Assembly (NCBI GenBank): GCA_013176395.1
Contig: JABMLP010000011.1
Span: 1,550,001 to 1,614,000 of the forward strand
Length of the DNA stretch: 64,000 bases
Source of the DNA: Venturia oleaginea
Taxonomy: Eukaryota > Ascomycota > Dothideomycetes > Venturiales > Venturiaceae
Direction of reading: 5' to 3'
The notes below the pieces were generated by a model. The model made no database searches and was not told the DNA's origin. It saw nothing but the letters and a program-made list of their open reading frames with translations. A program made the position numbers and the translations under genes. Each line of letters opens with the position of its first letter. The stretch's first letter is position 1. Positions 30,457 through 44,162 of the stretch are shown piece after piece.

Positions 30457-31541
30457 TCCCTCTTCTTCTTTAGATAAGAATACAGGAACTACCCCCCCTT
30501 ATCTCGCTGTCTTTATTTCCTAGTCTACCTTAGTTCCTTTGTTTCCATTACCGAATGAAGCCAATTCAACACAGGTATTGGTGGATCTTGACTACGTTCA
30601 GATCCACAGCGACATCGGGTCGGAAGTGCCTTGGAGCTGGCATGACGGCTTGTGCCTCTTGCGTTGGTTCCTAAGCTGAGACATGTTCGTTTTTCATATA
30701 GCGATGATGAATAGCCATGTAGATGATGGGAGATTGGAGTTGAAGTGGTGTAGATTTTGCTTCCCAAAATGGCAGTGCACGTGAACGGGCGATGGCACTA
30801 ACTAAATCGATTCGATCTAAAGGGGGAATTTCCGTCGCCGATTTGGGGCATGCGAAGTCTTCCCAAACACTTAAACGTTCCCCAGAGCCCCGAATGGAGC
30901 TTCGACATTACCACCGAGATCTATAGTGGGCAATTTGAGCTCCAGCATCCTAGGTTAGCTGTCATCCAGTGCTCCTTTGTCCCCTGCCCAATCGCCGGAA
31001 AATATTGCAGAAGAGCGACCTGCCAAACGGGTCAGATTGACTTCCAAGGATAGTAAGACTCACAGTCCCTTGGAACATCTATGGCATGAGATCGAAGCTC
31101 ACAAAAAGATACAGCGAGATAGAGAACCACGTTTTGCACGGGAAGAGGAAGAGCTTGCGAGACTGAAGCCAGAGGATGCTAGAGCAAGAGTACGGACAAG
31201 ATCAAGCGCGTAAATTGCAACATAACGAGATTGATGGAATTGGAAACATTTACAAAAGCATCTCTACAGGCAGGCAGAAGCGAGCAGAGAATGAAGTAGA
31301 CGCGATTTCGAGCAAGACTTGAGGAAGAATGAGTAGTTTTTCGTAAATGGAATCGCACTCGACGCCGACGGGACGAAGTCCTTATTGCATCGTATCCGTA
31401 ACATCCTACTTATAGGCTGTTTCTCTCTCTGTTCTGACATTCTCTTTCCTTCATCAAGTTCGTACCGTCGTCCTTGCGTCTCTCGTCATTTCGTCGTGGT
31501 GTTGCAATCGTGCACCCACCCTATAGGAGTTCTGTAGGCAT
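30457..31541. other. Intergenic with a small unassigned frame
   Basis: The only notable frame is 30977-31213 (plus, 78 aa). It encodes a basic, Arg/Glu-rich, probably helical peptide with a possible nuclear signal (RPAKRVRL). It may be an exon or a remnant; nothing identifies it. Confidence 0.3.
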
Positions 31542-32096
31542 TTGTATGGCCCTAGCGCTTACGAGGCCTATAGAAACCCTATATGGCAAGAAGCTTCGCC
31601 AAAAGCCCGCCAATCGCTTGAAATTGAACTCAATTTCAAGCCAAATATTACCGATATGACTATCTACGAAAAGAACTGGATGTATGAGAAGGAGGATTGC
31701 TCGTTGCACGTCGAGGAGAAGGGCATGGCGGATAACAACCAGAACGAGGAGGAGTCTCACTCACAAGAAAACGCATTCCTTACAGAAGAGGAAGAAAAGC
31801 TCGCTGCTCTTGACGGGTAATAAGAGGAAGACAACGTAGAAGAGCAAGAAGAACGTGGGATGGATGAAGCTTCTAAAGTGGACGTCGAAAGCCCTTCATC
31901 GAGTATGGCGCCCCACAGTCCTGCGGGAGAGGATAATGTTGCCACTGTCCACGGACGAAGCCAGATCATGGAAGAGCAAGAAACTATGTGCACAGAACCC
32001 TACTTCAAGTTCAATTCACGAGAGCCACATCAAATAGATGACCGAAAAGTCTCAGGGGATTTTCCATGTTCGACGACCACCCTCCTCAAAACGTAG
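31542..32096 (+). pseudogene. Acidic protein remnant with tandem internal stops
   Basis: One frame runs from ATG 31542 to TAG 32096 and is broken only by two adjacent TAA codons at about 31818-31823. Both could derive from CAA by C-to-T change. On both sides the composition is the same: Glu-rich, low complexity (EEEEKLAALDG, then EEDNVEEQEERGMDEASK). No domain is recognisable. This may be a decayed gene, or the stops may lie in an unrecognised intron. Confidence 0.35.
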
Positions 32097-32479
32097 CGTG
32101 TCCCGTCTCTGATAATCCTATGACGCTGGACACCCATACCGTCCATGGAGAAGAATCGAGAAATGAAGAGTGCCTCTTCCATATGAAAGCGAATTGCTCG
32201 ATACAATCCCTCTTACGATGTTTGGAAAATGCACGCAATTTCGAATTTGACATTCGCCAGCTTTGAGCTAAACAAACCTGACGATGGCTATAGAATGCTT
32301 GGCATTTGCCGATTGTCTTTTTGAGGTTGACCTGTTCTCCGTGAAAACTGCTTTGTTGAATCAGACGTAAAACTAGGCAGAAAGGTATATAGGCAGGCAT
32401 GATCCATCGTGGTTCAGCTACTGTGCATTGAAGTCGATTTTTTTCCATTCTCGACAAAAAGGCAAGGTTTAACAATCGT

Positions 32480-33215
32480 CATGGATGCACAACTACTACA
32501 GACCAAACTTGCCGTTGTGGAGACAAGTAAGTAGCCAAGGCCTCTACCTTCTTCGCTTGTATCTCAAAATGTTGAATTGGCATGCGGAAATGAACTCCGC
32601 AGTCACTGAAAAGCCCATCGTGATTGGAATTTACGGTATATCTGGCTGCGGCAAAACCAACCTCATGAATCAACTGAAGACCGTTCTTAGCACCCAAGAA
32701 CACGATTGGTGAGTTTGCATCAGACTCCCCATCCAGTTCACCTCCACGCCAGCGATATTTACAGCGCTCGCAGAGCGCGGTGACGAATGAGCTATCTGCT
32801 AAGGAGGACCTTGGCAAATGACTCGATGCCACTTCTACGGACGCCCTAAAACAGTGCTAGTATTGGACGGTGACAACACTTTGGCACGTCACGATACTGG
32901 TGTTCTATTTTGGAAGCATGCCAAGAGAGTGGCTAAATATTTGTTGCAGTTACGTCTTATATTCCATCCATATTTCTGATGGTCTTCTATCCAGAGCTGT
33001 TTTCAGCCATCTGTCTCAACGACTAACACGAAGAAGCTATAGAACAATGGTTCAATGCAGGACCTGTTGCAGAAGGACACTTGTCATTTAAGAGAGCTAT
33101 TTAGTGGAATTTTGGGATATGCAGAACTTGCGTTCAGGCAGGCTGTACTCGTGTACGAAGAGGCTGCAGATGACGCCGGGTTCGATGCCATCTGCGAATT
33201 AGTGGCCTATTGAGC
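32480..33215 (+). pseudogene. P-loop kinase/HAD phosphatase-like gene, decayed
   Basis: Starts MDAQLLQTKLAVVET, is joined across a likely intron (about 32528-32603) to KPIVIGIYGISGCGKTNLMNQLK, a clear Walker A motif, and continues to about 32710. Downstream, after several stops (for example TGA near 32789), a HAD motif I is readable at about 32857-32910 (LVLDGDNTLARHDTGVLFW). Another readable block is at about 33118-33215 (AFRQAVLVYEEAADDAGFDAIC). I recognise the order P-loop then HAD from a fungal protein group of uncertain function. Stops and shifts in between show that the gene is dead. Confidence 0.6.
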
Positions 33216-34559
33216 CTTCACCCCTTATTTTTTGAGTCATTGTCTCATTCCAGCTTCAAAAAATATCTCCATCCTAATTCTGTTGGCTTCGCGAAGTTGA
33301 TAACCTCTCGGCCCATATTGTAGGGGCGATCAGTTGGAGGGCAAACAACGCAGGAGACGAGGCTTCGAGGACTTCTTCTAGGTATCTATTAGCGACATCA
33401 AGACAAGTCTCGAGAACTGGCAAGTTGACAATATGCGTGTATTATTCTACCAATATCTACATATTACGGGCAGTTACGACGTTATTGGCGTGTTATGGTT
33501 ATGCAATGAGGCATAAGGGCCATTGCGTTCTTCTATCGCTCTTCTTAGGCACGCGGCCTTGTTTGGGCCTGGGCCTTGGCTTGGTGCTATATTCACTTGT
33601 ATTCGGCATTTTGGGGTTCTGGATCATTACTGGGTAGCAGGCCTTGGAGTCGTATTCTCAATCAACGTATATTTCATCCCCAAAGCTTTTTGTGTACTCA
33701 GCCTTGCCACGTGATTTTTTTCTCCCCCTTTTTTTCTGGTATCTCATTACGTTGGACAGAATTAAGGACAAGCTCGCATTCACAGTTCCTCGTATTTCCA
33801 CATTATCTTCAATAATAGTTGAGTCGGGTCCCGGATCTCCCGTGATCTTGCAACTGACTAAAAAGGGCAGCGCGGTTTCTGGGCGGTTCTCGCACGATCG
33901 CATGTCTTGTCAACGCGCTTCATGTATACTACCTCTACCGCCACGCTGACAACGCCACGTTCAACTTGCTTCATGTGGTTCTCCCCTAAACGGCGTCGAG
34001 GCCCTCTAAGGGCTCCGGTTCTGCAACCGCGGCTCCGCTGTGTATCAATCTCGTTATCTCCAGACTGTGTTCTCGCGACAGGAATCGTCTTTTGAGCCTG
34101 CTGCACTCGTAACTCCTGCATTGAGCTCTTTCAGTTGCGACTTGGAGGACACTTGCGCGACTCTGGGTAATTGTATCTGGCAGACTTGATAACATAACGC
34201 AGATTCAACTTCTACACACTTTTGAAGCATTTTTCGTCAACCTCCTCTCGCAATAGCGAGATGTTGCCAAAGACCATGTTTCGTTTGCCGTTTATTCTTC
34301 GGCCGTACATAGGAGTTCACCTTACTTTGTTATTATTAATTATTCGACCACCAGACTCATTTAATCTATCATTAGTCGGGATTCGCGGCACGTTCCCTCC
34401 ACTATACTCTGCGATCCATTATAAACAAAACAGGCGGCCGATCTCGAAACATACGGCCTTTGTATGCAGAGCACTTCGGATGTTTAGATAAGTACGACAT
34501 GTCGCTACACGAATTGCGCTTCTCGTGCCTCCAAGCTAATCTCATTCTTTTGATTCGCC
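33216..34559. other. Intergenic, no gene supported
   Basis: 1.34 kb. Short frames on both strands overlap one another and resemble nothing. The right end is the promoter of the secreted protein gene. Confidence 0.45.
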
Positions 34560-35901
34560 ATGAAGTCAACAACATTCGCTCTTCTGCAGGCGCTCGGGCT
34601 TGGCGCATTGGCTGCCCCAGCTCCAAAGGATACGCCAAAATTCGACTACCACCAGGGTCTTACTCGTGAGCAAGAAGGCCGTGAGTTCTCTTCACAGAGT
34701 TGAGATTGAGATGGGCGACTGACGCTGTGCTAGACATGCTTGTGCCAGGTGGTATGGCCCCGGAAGTCCAGGTCCTGAAGCCTTTGTTCCAAGAATTCGC
34801 TCCCAATTCCAAGCGTGTCAAGATTAGATATGGAAAATACTCGCTGCCGAAGGTTTCGGCCACCACTCTCAGCTCCATATTGACTGGGGAGCAAGGAACG
34901 ATCAACACAGTGACCATGGGCATGAAGAAGCCTTGTACTGACGAGTGCGGTCTCATCACTATGCAAGCTGGTCTGGAATACGCCAACGGATCGTTGGCCG
35001 AGCCGACAAACGGTGGATGGTTGCACCACATTGTCATGGTCGCTTCAGGTGCAGGCCGCAAAGACGCTGTTTGTGGCATGGGGATTGAGAGGTTTTTCAG
35101 TTCTGGTAACGAAAAAACGCCGACTGCTTTCGGCGATGTCATTGAGAAAAAGGTCAAATCCGTGTTCCCAGTCACCAAGACCGATAGCTTCTCCGCCCAG
35201 GTTGAGTTGATGAACATGATCGACACGCCACTTGATGTTTGGATCACCATCGACTACGAATTTATCGAGGGTCCAAAACCAGCCGACTTTCTGAGCGCGA
35301 AAGCTCTTTGGTTGGATGTCACCAATTGCGGTGTTTCATCGGTCAAACCACCTGCGGGCAAAATGCAATTCAAGCTTGCATCGAAGAAATGGACTAGCGC
35401 ATACGACGGAGAAATGTTGGGTGTCGGAGGGTAGGCCAACTCACGAATTAATGACTACAAGTTCGATCTCTAACATTTCCTTGCAGACATCTTCACGATG
35501 GCGGAACCAACGTCAACATTTACTTGAACGACACCGTTATGTGCAACTCCAAAGCTGAGTATGAAAGTGGGATGGGTGACATGGGTGGCGCGGCTGCTCC
35601 GGCTCCAGCAGCTGCAGCTCCGGCTACAGCAAATCCTGCCCCTGCTAAGGGTATGGAGGGAATGGCTGGCATGGCTGGTATGAAGGGTATGGTGCGCCGT
35701 GATGGCGGTCCACACAAGCCTGGCGAGGTACACATCAAGCAGATGGGGACTTGCTCTGCTCTTGGTCCTATAAAGAAGGGCGATACCGTCTTCATCGATG
35801 CCAACTATGATTTCCAGAAGTTTTCGGGGATGAAGAGTAATAAGGGTTCTTACTCTGATGTTATGGGTATCGCGATTTTGTATGTTGCTGTCAAGACGTA
35901 G
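34560..35901 (+). CDS. Secreted SURNod19-like protein with Met-rich insert
   Basis: Three exons: 34560-34680, 34734-35430 and 35487-35901, giving 410 aa. Residues 1-19 are a signal peptide (MKSTTFALLQALGLGALAA), so the protein is secreted or wall-bound. Conserved blocks include HMLVPGGMAPEVQVLKPLF, PCTDECGLITMQAGLEYANG, GGWLHHIVMVASGAG, FSSGNEKTP and GHLHDGGTNVNIYL, then a C-terminal IDANYDFQKFSGM..VMGIAILYV. The HH and HLHDGG motifs could bind a metal. Fungal proteins of this type are usually matched to the stress up-regulated Nod19 family, of unknown biochemistry. An insert of Ala/Pro followed by repeated GM units (MEGMAGMAGMKGM) looks like a copper-binding Met motif; that is inference. About 600 bp of clear intergenic sequence lie on either side. 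Confidence 0.75.
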
Positions 35902-36819
35902 ATTCGGCCTAGAACTTCATCTTCTTTCAATGAACATATTTTGGACCCAAATTTTAAGTAAATTAAACTCTTGAACAGTGTCCGGATTTCGATTTTATGT
36001 TGAAGACATGTAGGTTTGTTGGGATGCTCTCACTGTCACGAGGGATTGAAGCGGCCCTCGATCCGGTTAGCTCACTTTTCAGTTCCACCTCAGCTTCCAT
36101 CTCATCTTCGTCCTTCACTCACGCAACATGCTCAACTTCTCTCCTTTTCATCATCTCTATCCGCACAGCTCACCAGTCCTTCATCAATCATGACCACTCG
36201 TCCCTCCCGAACCCGCCTTGACCGCAACACTCCCGTCTCTGCGGACAGGACGCGTCTTTGGCATCATAAGGCGTTCAATTCTCGGGCAGTTCATCTCTAG
36301 AAGTAGGCCTTTATCGAAACTCGGGTTATCATTTCTTTCGGTTTTATGTGTGATCATGCGTGTTCACCGTAAGGGATGTTTTGTTGCGGAAATGGCTGTT
36401 GGAAATGTATCATTGTGGCTATTGACTTCTTTTGGCTTTGCTGATTGTGGATAGGGAGGATGTCGGACTCATTTTGACGGCTGAATCCTTTCACGTGTCT
36501 TCATGACAGCTTGTTTTCTCGGCACCGTATAGTAGGGGGTCACGACTGGCTACGCATGTACTGCTTTGCCAATTCAGAGTATGACCGTGTCGCAGCTCCA
36601 GTTTCTAGCAGTTTCAAGTTGTTCTGGAACTTGCGCGTCAGCATGCTTGCAAATCTTCTTAGTACGCCTTGGAAAGCCAACTAGGATTTCTTGGAAGAAC
36701 TATTTATCAGTATCACGTACAGAACGCTGCACTGTATAGTGAATTCAAGGACTCTTGAGACGTCTTCTTCAAAGCGATCTCGATACCACATCTGGATATT
36801 TTGAGCTTCCCAACAACAT
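35902..36819. other. Intergenic
   Basis: 918 bp. A small plus-strand frame at 36190-36300 (37 codons, basic) is preceded by a pyrimidine-rich leader and might be a short exon. Nothing else stands out. Confidence 0.35.
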
Positions 36820-37748
36820 GGATCGTCGTCTTCCTGGCCCCTTGCTGTCTACAACCCGGTCAAAACCTGTGGACCGGACTGTCCAAGACAGCGAGATAGA
36901 TGATCCGACAAATGGTAGGAATTTGATCTTGATAAATTCTGGGGCAACTGACTGATGTCTCAAGGCGGCAAGATACACTCGGGTCATCTGGAATGAACTC
37001 TGCCGAACTTGAGCTCGTTAAAATTAATGGCACGCTACTCACCACTGCCATAGCTCTATTTGGAGGCGGATCTGTTTTAGACACACGATTTGCACACCCC
37101 CCAACATACCCAGGTATGCACTTTATCAGGAACTACACAAGTGAGACATCAGGGCCGGTGAATAGCAGAGCGTGCTAGCCTTGCCCCGTCGAGAAGACTA
37201 TTTGGCACCGGGATTGATGGGCGCTCGATAGATCAATGGCTCACGCAATGAAGACGGTGGTGAAAGCGATGGGAGCGGCTAAGGACTGTCTCTATACATC
37301 AGTGAATGGATCTTGCATCTGAACGCGTCTTCGGTTGATCAGTTCGACAAGCTGTCCAACACGCTCACCACTGCGACATTCCTTGCCCACGAGAATTAAT
37401 TATGCACAACAATGACGAAATGAGGGGAAGCTTCCGCAAATGGAAATTCATCAAGACCCCGGAGAAGAAGTGCTTCTGCCCTCGATACCTCTGGCCGGGA
37501 TTATCGTTGTTTCGGTACTCTTAGGAACCCATCCGCTTGGTCTGCTTCTGCATGCTTTGTATGCCGCAGTCTCTTCAAGACGGACCGATCACCTGGACGC
37601 CTTCGGCATGATTGGAATTGGCGCGGCAATTTCGCAAACACGACATCTGGCTTTGGCGGTTGGTAGAGAAATTGACAAGGTTGCGTTACTCGATGAGCGT
37701 CCTGGTTTGATCGGAGGCTCAGCTCAAGTACAAGAAAGGTCCGTGTAG
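36820..37748 (+). CDS. Hypothetical, possible multi-exon membrane protein
   Basis: Three coding-like blocks on the plus strand: 36820 to about 36914; about 36971-37111 (MNSAELELVKINGTLLTTAI, ending FAHPPTYPG before a GT); and 37440-37748, which has a hydrophobic segment (LAGIIVVSVLLGTHPLGLLLHALYAAV cut into two helices) and a polar end (SQTRHLALAVGREIDKVALL). Introns are plausible, but I could not prove one frame through all blocks. It may be a gene remnant. No family recognised. Confidence 0.25.
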
Positions 37749-38111
37749 CTTCAACGTAATGGTCCGAATCAACTCGACAGAGACAGCATATATTATACTG
37801 CCGAGACTGCGGACCTAACAGACTCTGTTGAGTCGCAACTTTTCTTTTTTTCTCAACTCAACAATTTGTCTGGATATAGGGGAAGGGAGAATGTGAGGTG
37901 AACTGCAATACCAGGAAGGGGGCACAAGAGGCGCAGATAATGAAGAGATTGTTTGCATCAACCAGACCGGCTCGAAAGCAAAAAGATTCCTCCCGAGCAA
38001 GTCATCACTAGCGCCTCACGCTACCTCGGGTCATGCGGTGTTTTCCCATTGTTTGGTCGCGAACTTGTTCTCACTCACCACCAAAACTCATTGCCACAAC
38101 GAGTCACTACC
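37749..38111. other. Intergenic before BTB paralogue 1
   Basis: 363 bp containing a T-rich run near 37841-37852. Presumed promoter; no gene. Confidence 0.4.
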
Positions 38112-38960
38112 ATGGCAGAGCCACCCTCCTTCCTCATAGCGGACGCCCAAGAGGCTCTCATGTGCGAATCACCCGCGAGCTGACACCGTTCTGTCACGTT
38201 TCTGGGTGTACTAACACGTTCCAGGGACTGGGAGAAATTCATCACAGTACACGTCGGCAGATAAACACAACCTAGCACTGACAAAGATTTCGTTGTCCAC
38301 GAGAGTAATATTCGGTTGCAATGCCCCTTCTTCGAATCTGCCATGGCTCGGGACTGGAAGGAGCCAGAAGAGCGGATCGTTCTACCACCTAAACATCGTC
38401 CGGAGGCGTTCAAACTCTACCTTGGATGGATATATCAAAATCGAATCGTGGTCCCAAGCGCAGGCCTCAGGGAAAGAATTGATGGTGGCTCCCTGAGCTT
38501 ATTGTGCACCCGAGGATCTCTGCTTGGGGAAATTTTGCAAGACAATGATTTCAAAGACGCGATCATTGACGCCCTCGTGGATATCCACAGAACTTCCTCC
38601 GCAGCCTACTACACCGCTGGTGTCAGCTGGATCTACGAGTATACACCGAAAGACTCACCACTTCGAAGGCCTTTCGTGAATCAATTCGTCTACGCCAGGC
38701 CCAAGAGCATGCCAAGACGAGTCAAGGCTCTGCAGAGAACCGACGTGACACCGGAAGCATTGTTCGATATCATCCTAGCAATGGCTGCAACCAAGGAGAT
38801 GGACTCCACGTTATTGTCTGAAGCCCCATTCTTCAAGGACACATGCCAGTACCACGCCCATGGCTCTAAAAATCCATGCTACAGAGTCAAGTACAAGACC
38901 ACTGGCGTGGTGAGACCCTCACTCCCCAGCTGCCAGTGGCGACAGCACTACCAAGCTTGA
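38112..38960 (+). pseudogene. BTB/POZ-domain protein, paralogue 1 (in-frame stop)
   Basis: Exon 1 is 38112-38161, the intron 38162-38224 (branch site ctaac), exon 2 38225-38960. The BTB fold begins DWEKFITVHVG and continues KDFVVHESNIRLQCPFFESAM, VLPPKHRPEAFKLYLGWIYQN and LLGEILQDNDFKDAIIDAL. Between the first two blocks a TAA at 38262-38264 interrupts an otherwise continuous frame and could derive from CAA. An ORF from ATG 38316 would lack the start of the BTB fold. The C terminus has CQYHAHGSKNPCYRVKY, a motif shared with the two other BTB genes here. BTB domains mediate protein pairing and often Cullin-3 recruitment. It may be a pseudogene or have an unseen intron. Confidence 0.65.
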
Positions 38961-40421
38961 CGCCACCGAAACCACAGCCTGAAAGCCAAGTTACTATCTG
39001 CCCACTCTAGCATTCAGAAATTTGCACTTGACATATTCGTGTCGCCAGCTTCAAACACGTGGTTCAACCCCATAGCACTGACACTCTATCCTTCTACTAC
39101 CCTTCCTCACATCTGCGCTGTACCATCGAGCTCTACAGAGATGAAAAGGCAAATAGTTGGAGAAGAAGAAGAAAAAATAATCCCTGGGTAGTACATATCT
39201 CACTTGAAAAATCGGGAATTCGAAACTAAGTTACTGTGTAGAAAATCTCCCTCGATAACTTGATCAGTCCAACAACGAAGAGAGGGCAATTCAGGATGAA
39301 TTTTTTTCAAATGCACCTCCATCCAGCGAGCAACATGAGCTAGGGACAGAAATGGCGACGGAGGGTCAAAGAGCATGAAGAGCCCTCACGGAAGCAATAA
39401 TCAGAACCTCCCATTCCCAAGACTTCCGATTTCCTCTCCAACGATAATTCTAATCAAGAGTGTCTGTGAAATACTCTCCACCTCGTACAAAGCTTACCTC
39501 GAACCAAAAGAATTGAAACATTCCAAAAGTCCTTTTTCACACGCTGCCGCAAACCGTTGCTATTGCTAAGGACCATTCTCAAACTCTATCCCCATCCATC
39601 CCATAAAAACCTCACGACGAAATTATTAATCTTCCAAATACCGCCCCCAAAAAACCAACCCGCAAATCTCACACCACGTTGCTAGCCTTATCCAACTTCC
39701 CCATCAACCAACCCTCCCCGCTTATCTACCATCCCTCCTGCATAATAAATAACTCTAGTACACTTAACCCATGACGAATTAGAGACAAAAAACCAAATTC
39801 AACCCCATGAACACCAAAGCGTCCAACATCCCTCAACCCGCCGTATCCCACGTCCCACCCATATCCCAAAATCCAAAATGTAACCCCCCTTCTCAAAACC
39901 AGACACTCGCGGCATGAAGCACAATCACAATCAATCCCTCCAACAGTCAAAACCCCAAATCATTCCTAAAAGGCCTATTCAAACCCCAACTCTAAGAAAC
40001 AGATAGACGGCTTTCAAGTACAGAAACTGTAGCGGCATAACGGATCAAACAACACGCGTAAAAGAGCAACCAAAAATGTCCCACGAGTCGGGCACAGAAG
40101 CGAAACGAGCGAGAACCAAAGGGCTAAAAGGAGGGGGGAACGATGCATAAGCATTTCATGAGGAGGGGTACATGAAGAGAGGACGCGTCGCTCCCGCGGA
40201 GAAGAGGGGTACATGTAATCATCACGAACAACAAGGAACTGTTTTTCCACTTTGCCTGTCATTCACGAGTTGAGGGATTCCGATTGTATACATAGAATAT
40301 CATCGTCCCATTCTATATATCCTAGCTCTTGTACATGTGCTCAACCACAATGCACAAGGCGTCGTCTTCATCGCTTCATGTCGCTTCAAATCTTGGATTC
40401 GGAACTGGATCTTCGAGGCAG
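38961..40421. other. Intergenic, no gene supported
   Basis: 1.46 kb. It contains A/C-rich low-complexity sequence around 39590-39990 and weak overlapping frames only. It probably includes the 3' UTR of the downstream minus-strand dehydrogenase. Confidence 0.45.
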
Positions 40422-41804
<1,383 letters not shown>

Positions 41805-42624
41805 GATGATGTTTCTGGAGTGGTTATTGATAATGGGGAATAGATACTCTTTGCTGCAGACGAAGAGTCGAGATATAAAAGTCCCCAAAGTGAAGGTCGA
41901 GTGGAAGGGGGAGATTAATTATATCAGCCGTCAAAGCTGTCCAAGCTGCCAGGGCCAGTAGTGGGGTACCAGAATTACTCCACCTCCATGGCAATCCGAT
42001 GCATTTCCGAATGAGGACTGGACATACGGATGAAAATTTGCCAGGGTCTCGTCCGAGCTGTTACGCCGGCAATTGGTTCGCGAGGAATCCCGGAACTGCA
42101 GCTGGAAGTGCTTGGGGTTGAAGTCGTCCACAAGCTCGCGCACGAGTTGCCCCGAAGAGGAGAAGAGACGCGGATCGCAATTGCTATGACTATTCCACAA
42201 TCGGGATTCATGGACTCCTTCAACGACATCTATGTCCTCCACCCCCTCATCCTCTCACCCTTTCAAATTTCAGACCTGAAAGGCCTTCTCCTTCGTTACC
42301 AACACCTTTCTAGACGTCGAAAATGGGGATACTCGGCAGTACCCCTCAGTAGTGTATATCAGCACTCCACCATGACATCCCTCTGGTCCTCCAATCAGAA
42401 TGCACTTGTGCCTGCCTGACGCAATGCGATCTTCAAAACTGCATCGCTAGTAGGTGACAATACAACGGCTATGAAGTGTCCAAGTAGCCGCCTACAACAA
42501 CTGCAAAAGCCTATCATCTCATCTTTCAGTTTCTCAATCTACTATCCATTCCATACATACTTAACCAACCTCAAGTCCTCTCTCGAAATCATTCTTCAAT
42601 CCAAACAGCTAAAGACAGTCTACC
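41805..42624. other. Divergent promoter region, ADH / GST
   Basis: 820 bp between divergent starts of the class III dehydrogenase and the glutathione S-transferase. Both are detoxification genes, so shared control is possible. No gene is supported. Confidence 0.45.
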
Positions 42625-43378
42625 ATGGTTCTCACAGTCCACCACCTCGGCATCTCACAGTCAGAACGCATAGTCTGGCTCTGCGAAGCTCTCGAAATCA
42701 GATACGACCTCAAACTCTACAAACGAGCTCCCATCTTCTCATCACCCGAATACGCAGCTCTCCACCCCATCGGTGCCGCTCCCGTTATCACAGATGGGGA
42801 TATTACGATTGCCGAGTCCGAAGCCTGCGTCGACTACATCGTCAATATCTACGGTGGAGGGAAATTGACAATCAAGCCCGGCTCGAAAAGTTATCCAGAT
42901 TATCTATACTGGTTCGTATCAGTTCAGAAAACTGCTTGGAATTAGATCTGACGGATTATTCAGGTACCACTTCATCAACGGCACCCTCCAACCATCTCTA
43001 AGCCGCGTAATGGCCCTCCGGTCCGCTGGCGTCCCAGAGGAAAATCCCACCCGTCAACGCTACGAAGGAAAAATCGACCAAGTCTTCAGTTTCACCGATA
43101 AGCGACTCGGCGAAGTGAAGTATCTTGCTGGTGATGAACTCACGGTAGCTGATATCATGGCTGTCTTCTCTTTCGCCACTATGAGGAAGTTTTACCATCT
43201 TGATGAGACGAAGTATTCGAATATCACTGCTTATCTGCAGCGAATTGCGAAGTTGGAAAGTTATCGCAGGGCGATGGGGAAGGGGGATCCGGATTTGGTC
43301 GTTGATGAGTTGATTTCACCCAAGGGGCCTGAGTTGATTGAGGTGATGAGGAGGCCGGGTGGAATTGGTAGTAAGTAG
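42625..43378 (+). CDS. Glutathione S-transferase
   Basis: Two exons: 42625-42911 and 42964-43378, with a 52-bp intron splitting a Trp codon; 233 aa. The N-terminal thioredoxin fold carries the Ser of SQSERIVWLCEALEI, the cis-Pro glutathione-contact motif in PIGAAPVITDGD, and the ESEAC glutathione gamma-glutamyl site. The C-terminal helical domain includes YLAGDELTVADIMAVFSFAT with the conserved N-capping/hydrophobic staple region. The family is cytosolic and conjugates glutathione to electrophiles. It is divergent from the glutathione-dependent formaldehyde dehydrogenase, a sensible functional neighbour. Confidence 0.93.
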
Positions 43379-43701
43379 ACCGGGCTACATTCGAGGAGTC
43401 CATGCACGAAATAGAACCCAATTGATCGCCGAGGAGATACTACAATATCGATTTCTCTTCCCCGCCACACTTCAGTGAAAACGTTACGGAATCATCTTCT
43501 ACGGAGCTCTTTTTCATCTTACATCCTTTTGAAACCAATCATTTTAATCATGAAGTGAAATGTGATCAAGAAAATCAACAACCCATATTACAATAATTCG
43601 ATATTGATCAATTCTATTATTACAAAAGTCAGACGCCATATTATGTCCCCTTAAGCCGTAGAACTACCCTTCCCCCATCCATTTCAACATGCAACAAAAA
43701 C
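43379..43701. other. Convergent 3' region
   Basis: 323 bp, AT-rich, between convergent genes (GST plus, small mitochondrial protein minus). Only 3' UTRs are expected. Confidence 0.5.
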
Positions 43702-44162
43702 CTATCCCTTATGCGCCCCCTTCGCCCCACGCTCATCTTGCATCCCAATCCCCGCATTATCAGCCGCCTCAGGAAACTCCTCCTTGGCCTTCCCCACCGA
43801 ATCCGAAGAATCAGACTGCGCCGTCGTCGTATCCTTCCCACCAGAAGCTTTCGCCCTGAAAACAAATCTCATTAGCCACACAACCCAAATTATCCAAGCG
43901 AGCTTACGAGCTGGCTGATTTGTTTATTTAGAATGGGTTTGTCTTACGCTTGTCCCTTGCCCACCTGCTCACTCTGTATATCTAATTTATCCTTTTTTGT
44001 GGTGGCGTGTTGTTTATCTGTTTCTCCCATTTTTGAGGGGGGAGAGGTGGAGAAGGGGCGGTAGAGGGGTGTTGTTGAGGGGCGGGGTGGGATTGCGGTT
44101 CGGGAGCGGACGACGACGTGGCGCATGAAGGTTAGGAATTCGGTCGAGGTTGAGGAGGCCAT
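43702..44162 (-). CDS. Small mitochondrial-type hydrophilic protein
   Basis: Two exons, 44162-43948 and 43855-43702, with a 92-bp intron; 122 aa. The N terminus (MASSTSTEFLTFMRHVVVRS, then RPFSTSPP) looks like a mitochondrial presequence, Arg/Ser-rich without acidic residues. The mature part is polar (KLDIQSEQVGKGQA, GGKDTTTAQSDSSDSVGKAKEEFPEA) and ends GIGMQDERGAKGAHKG. Related small proteins with a closing GMxxERGxKG are common in filamentous fungi; their function is not known to me. The start is divergent from PCC1, 460 bp away. Confidence 0.7.
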
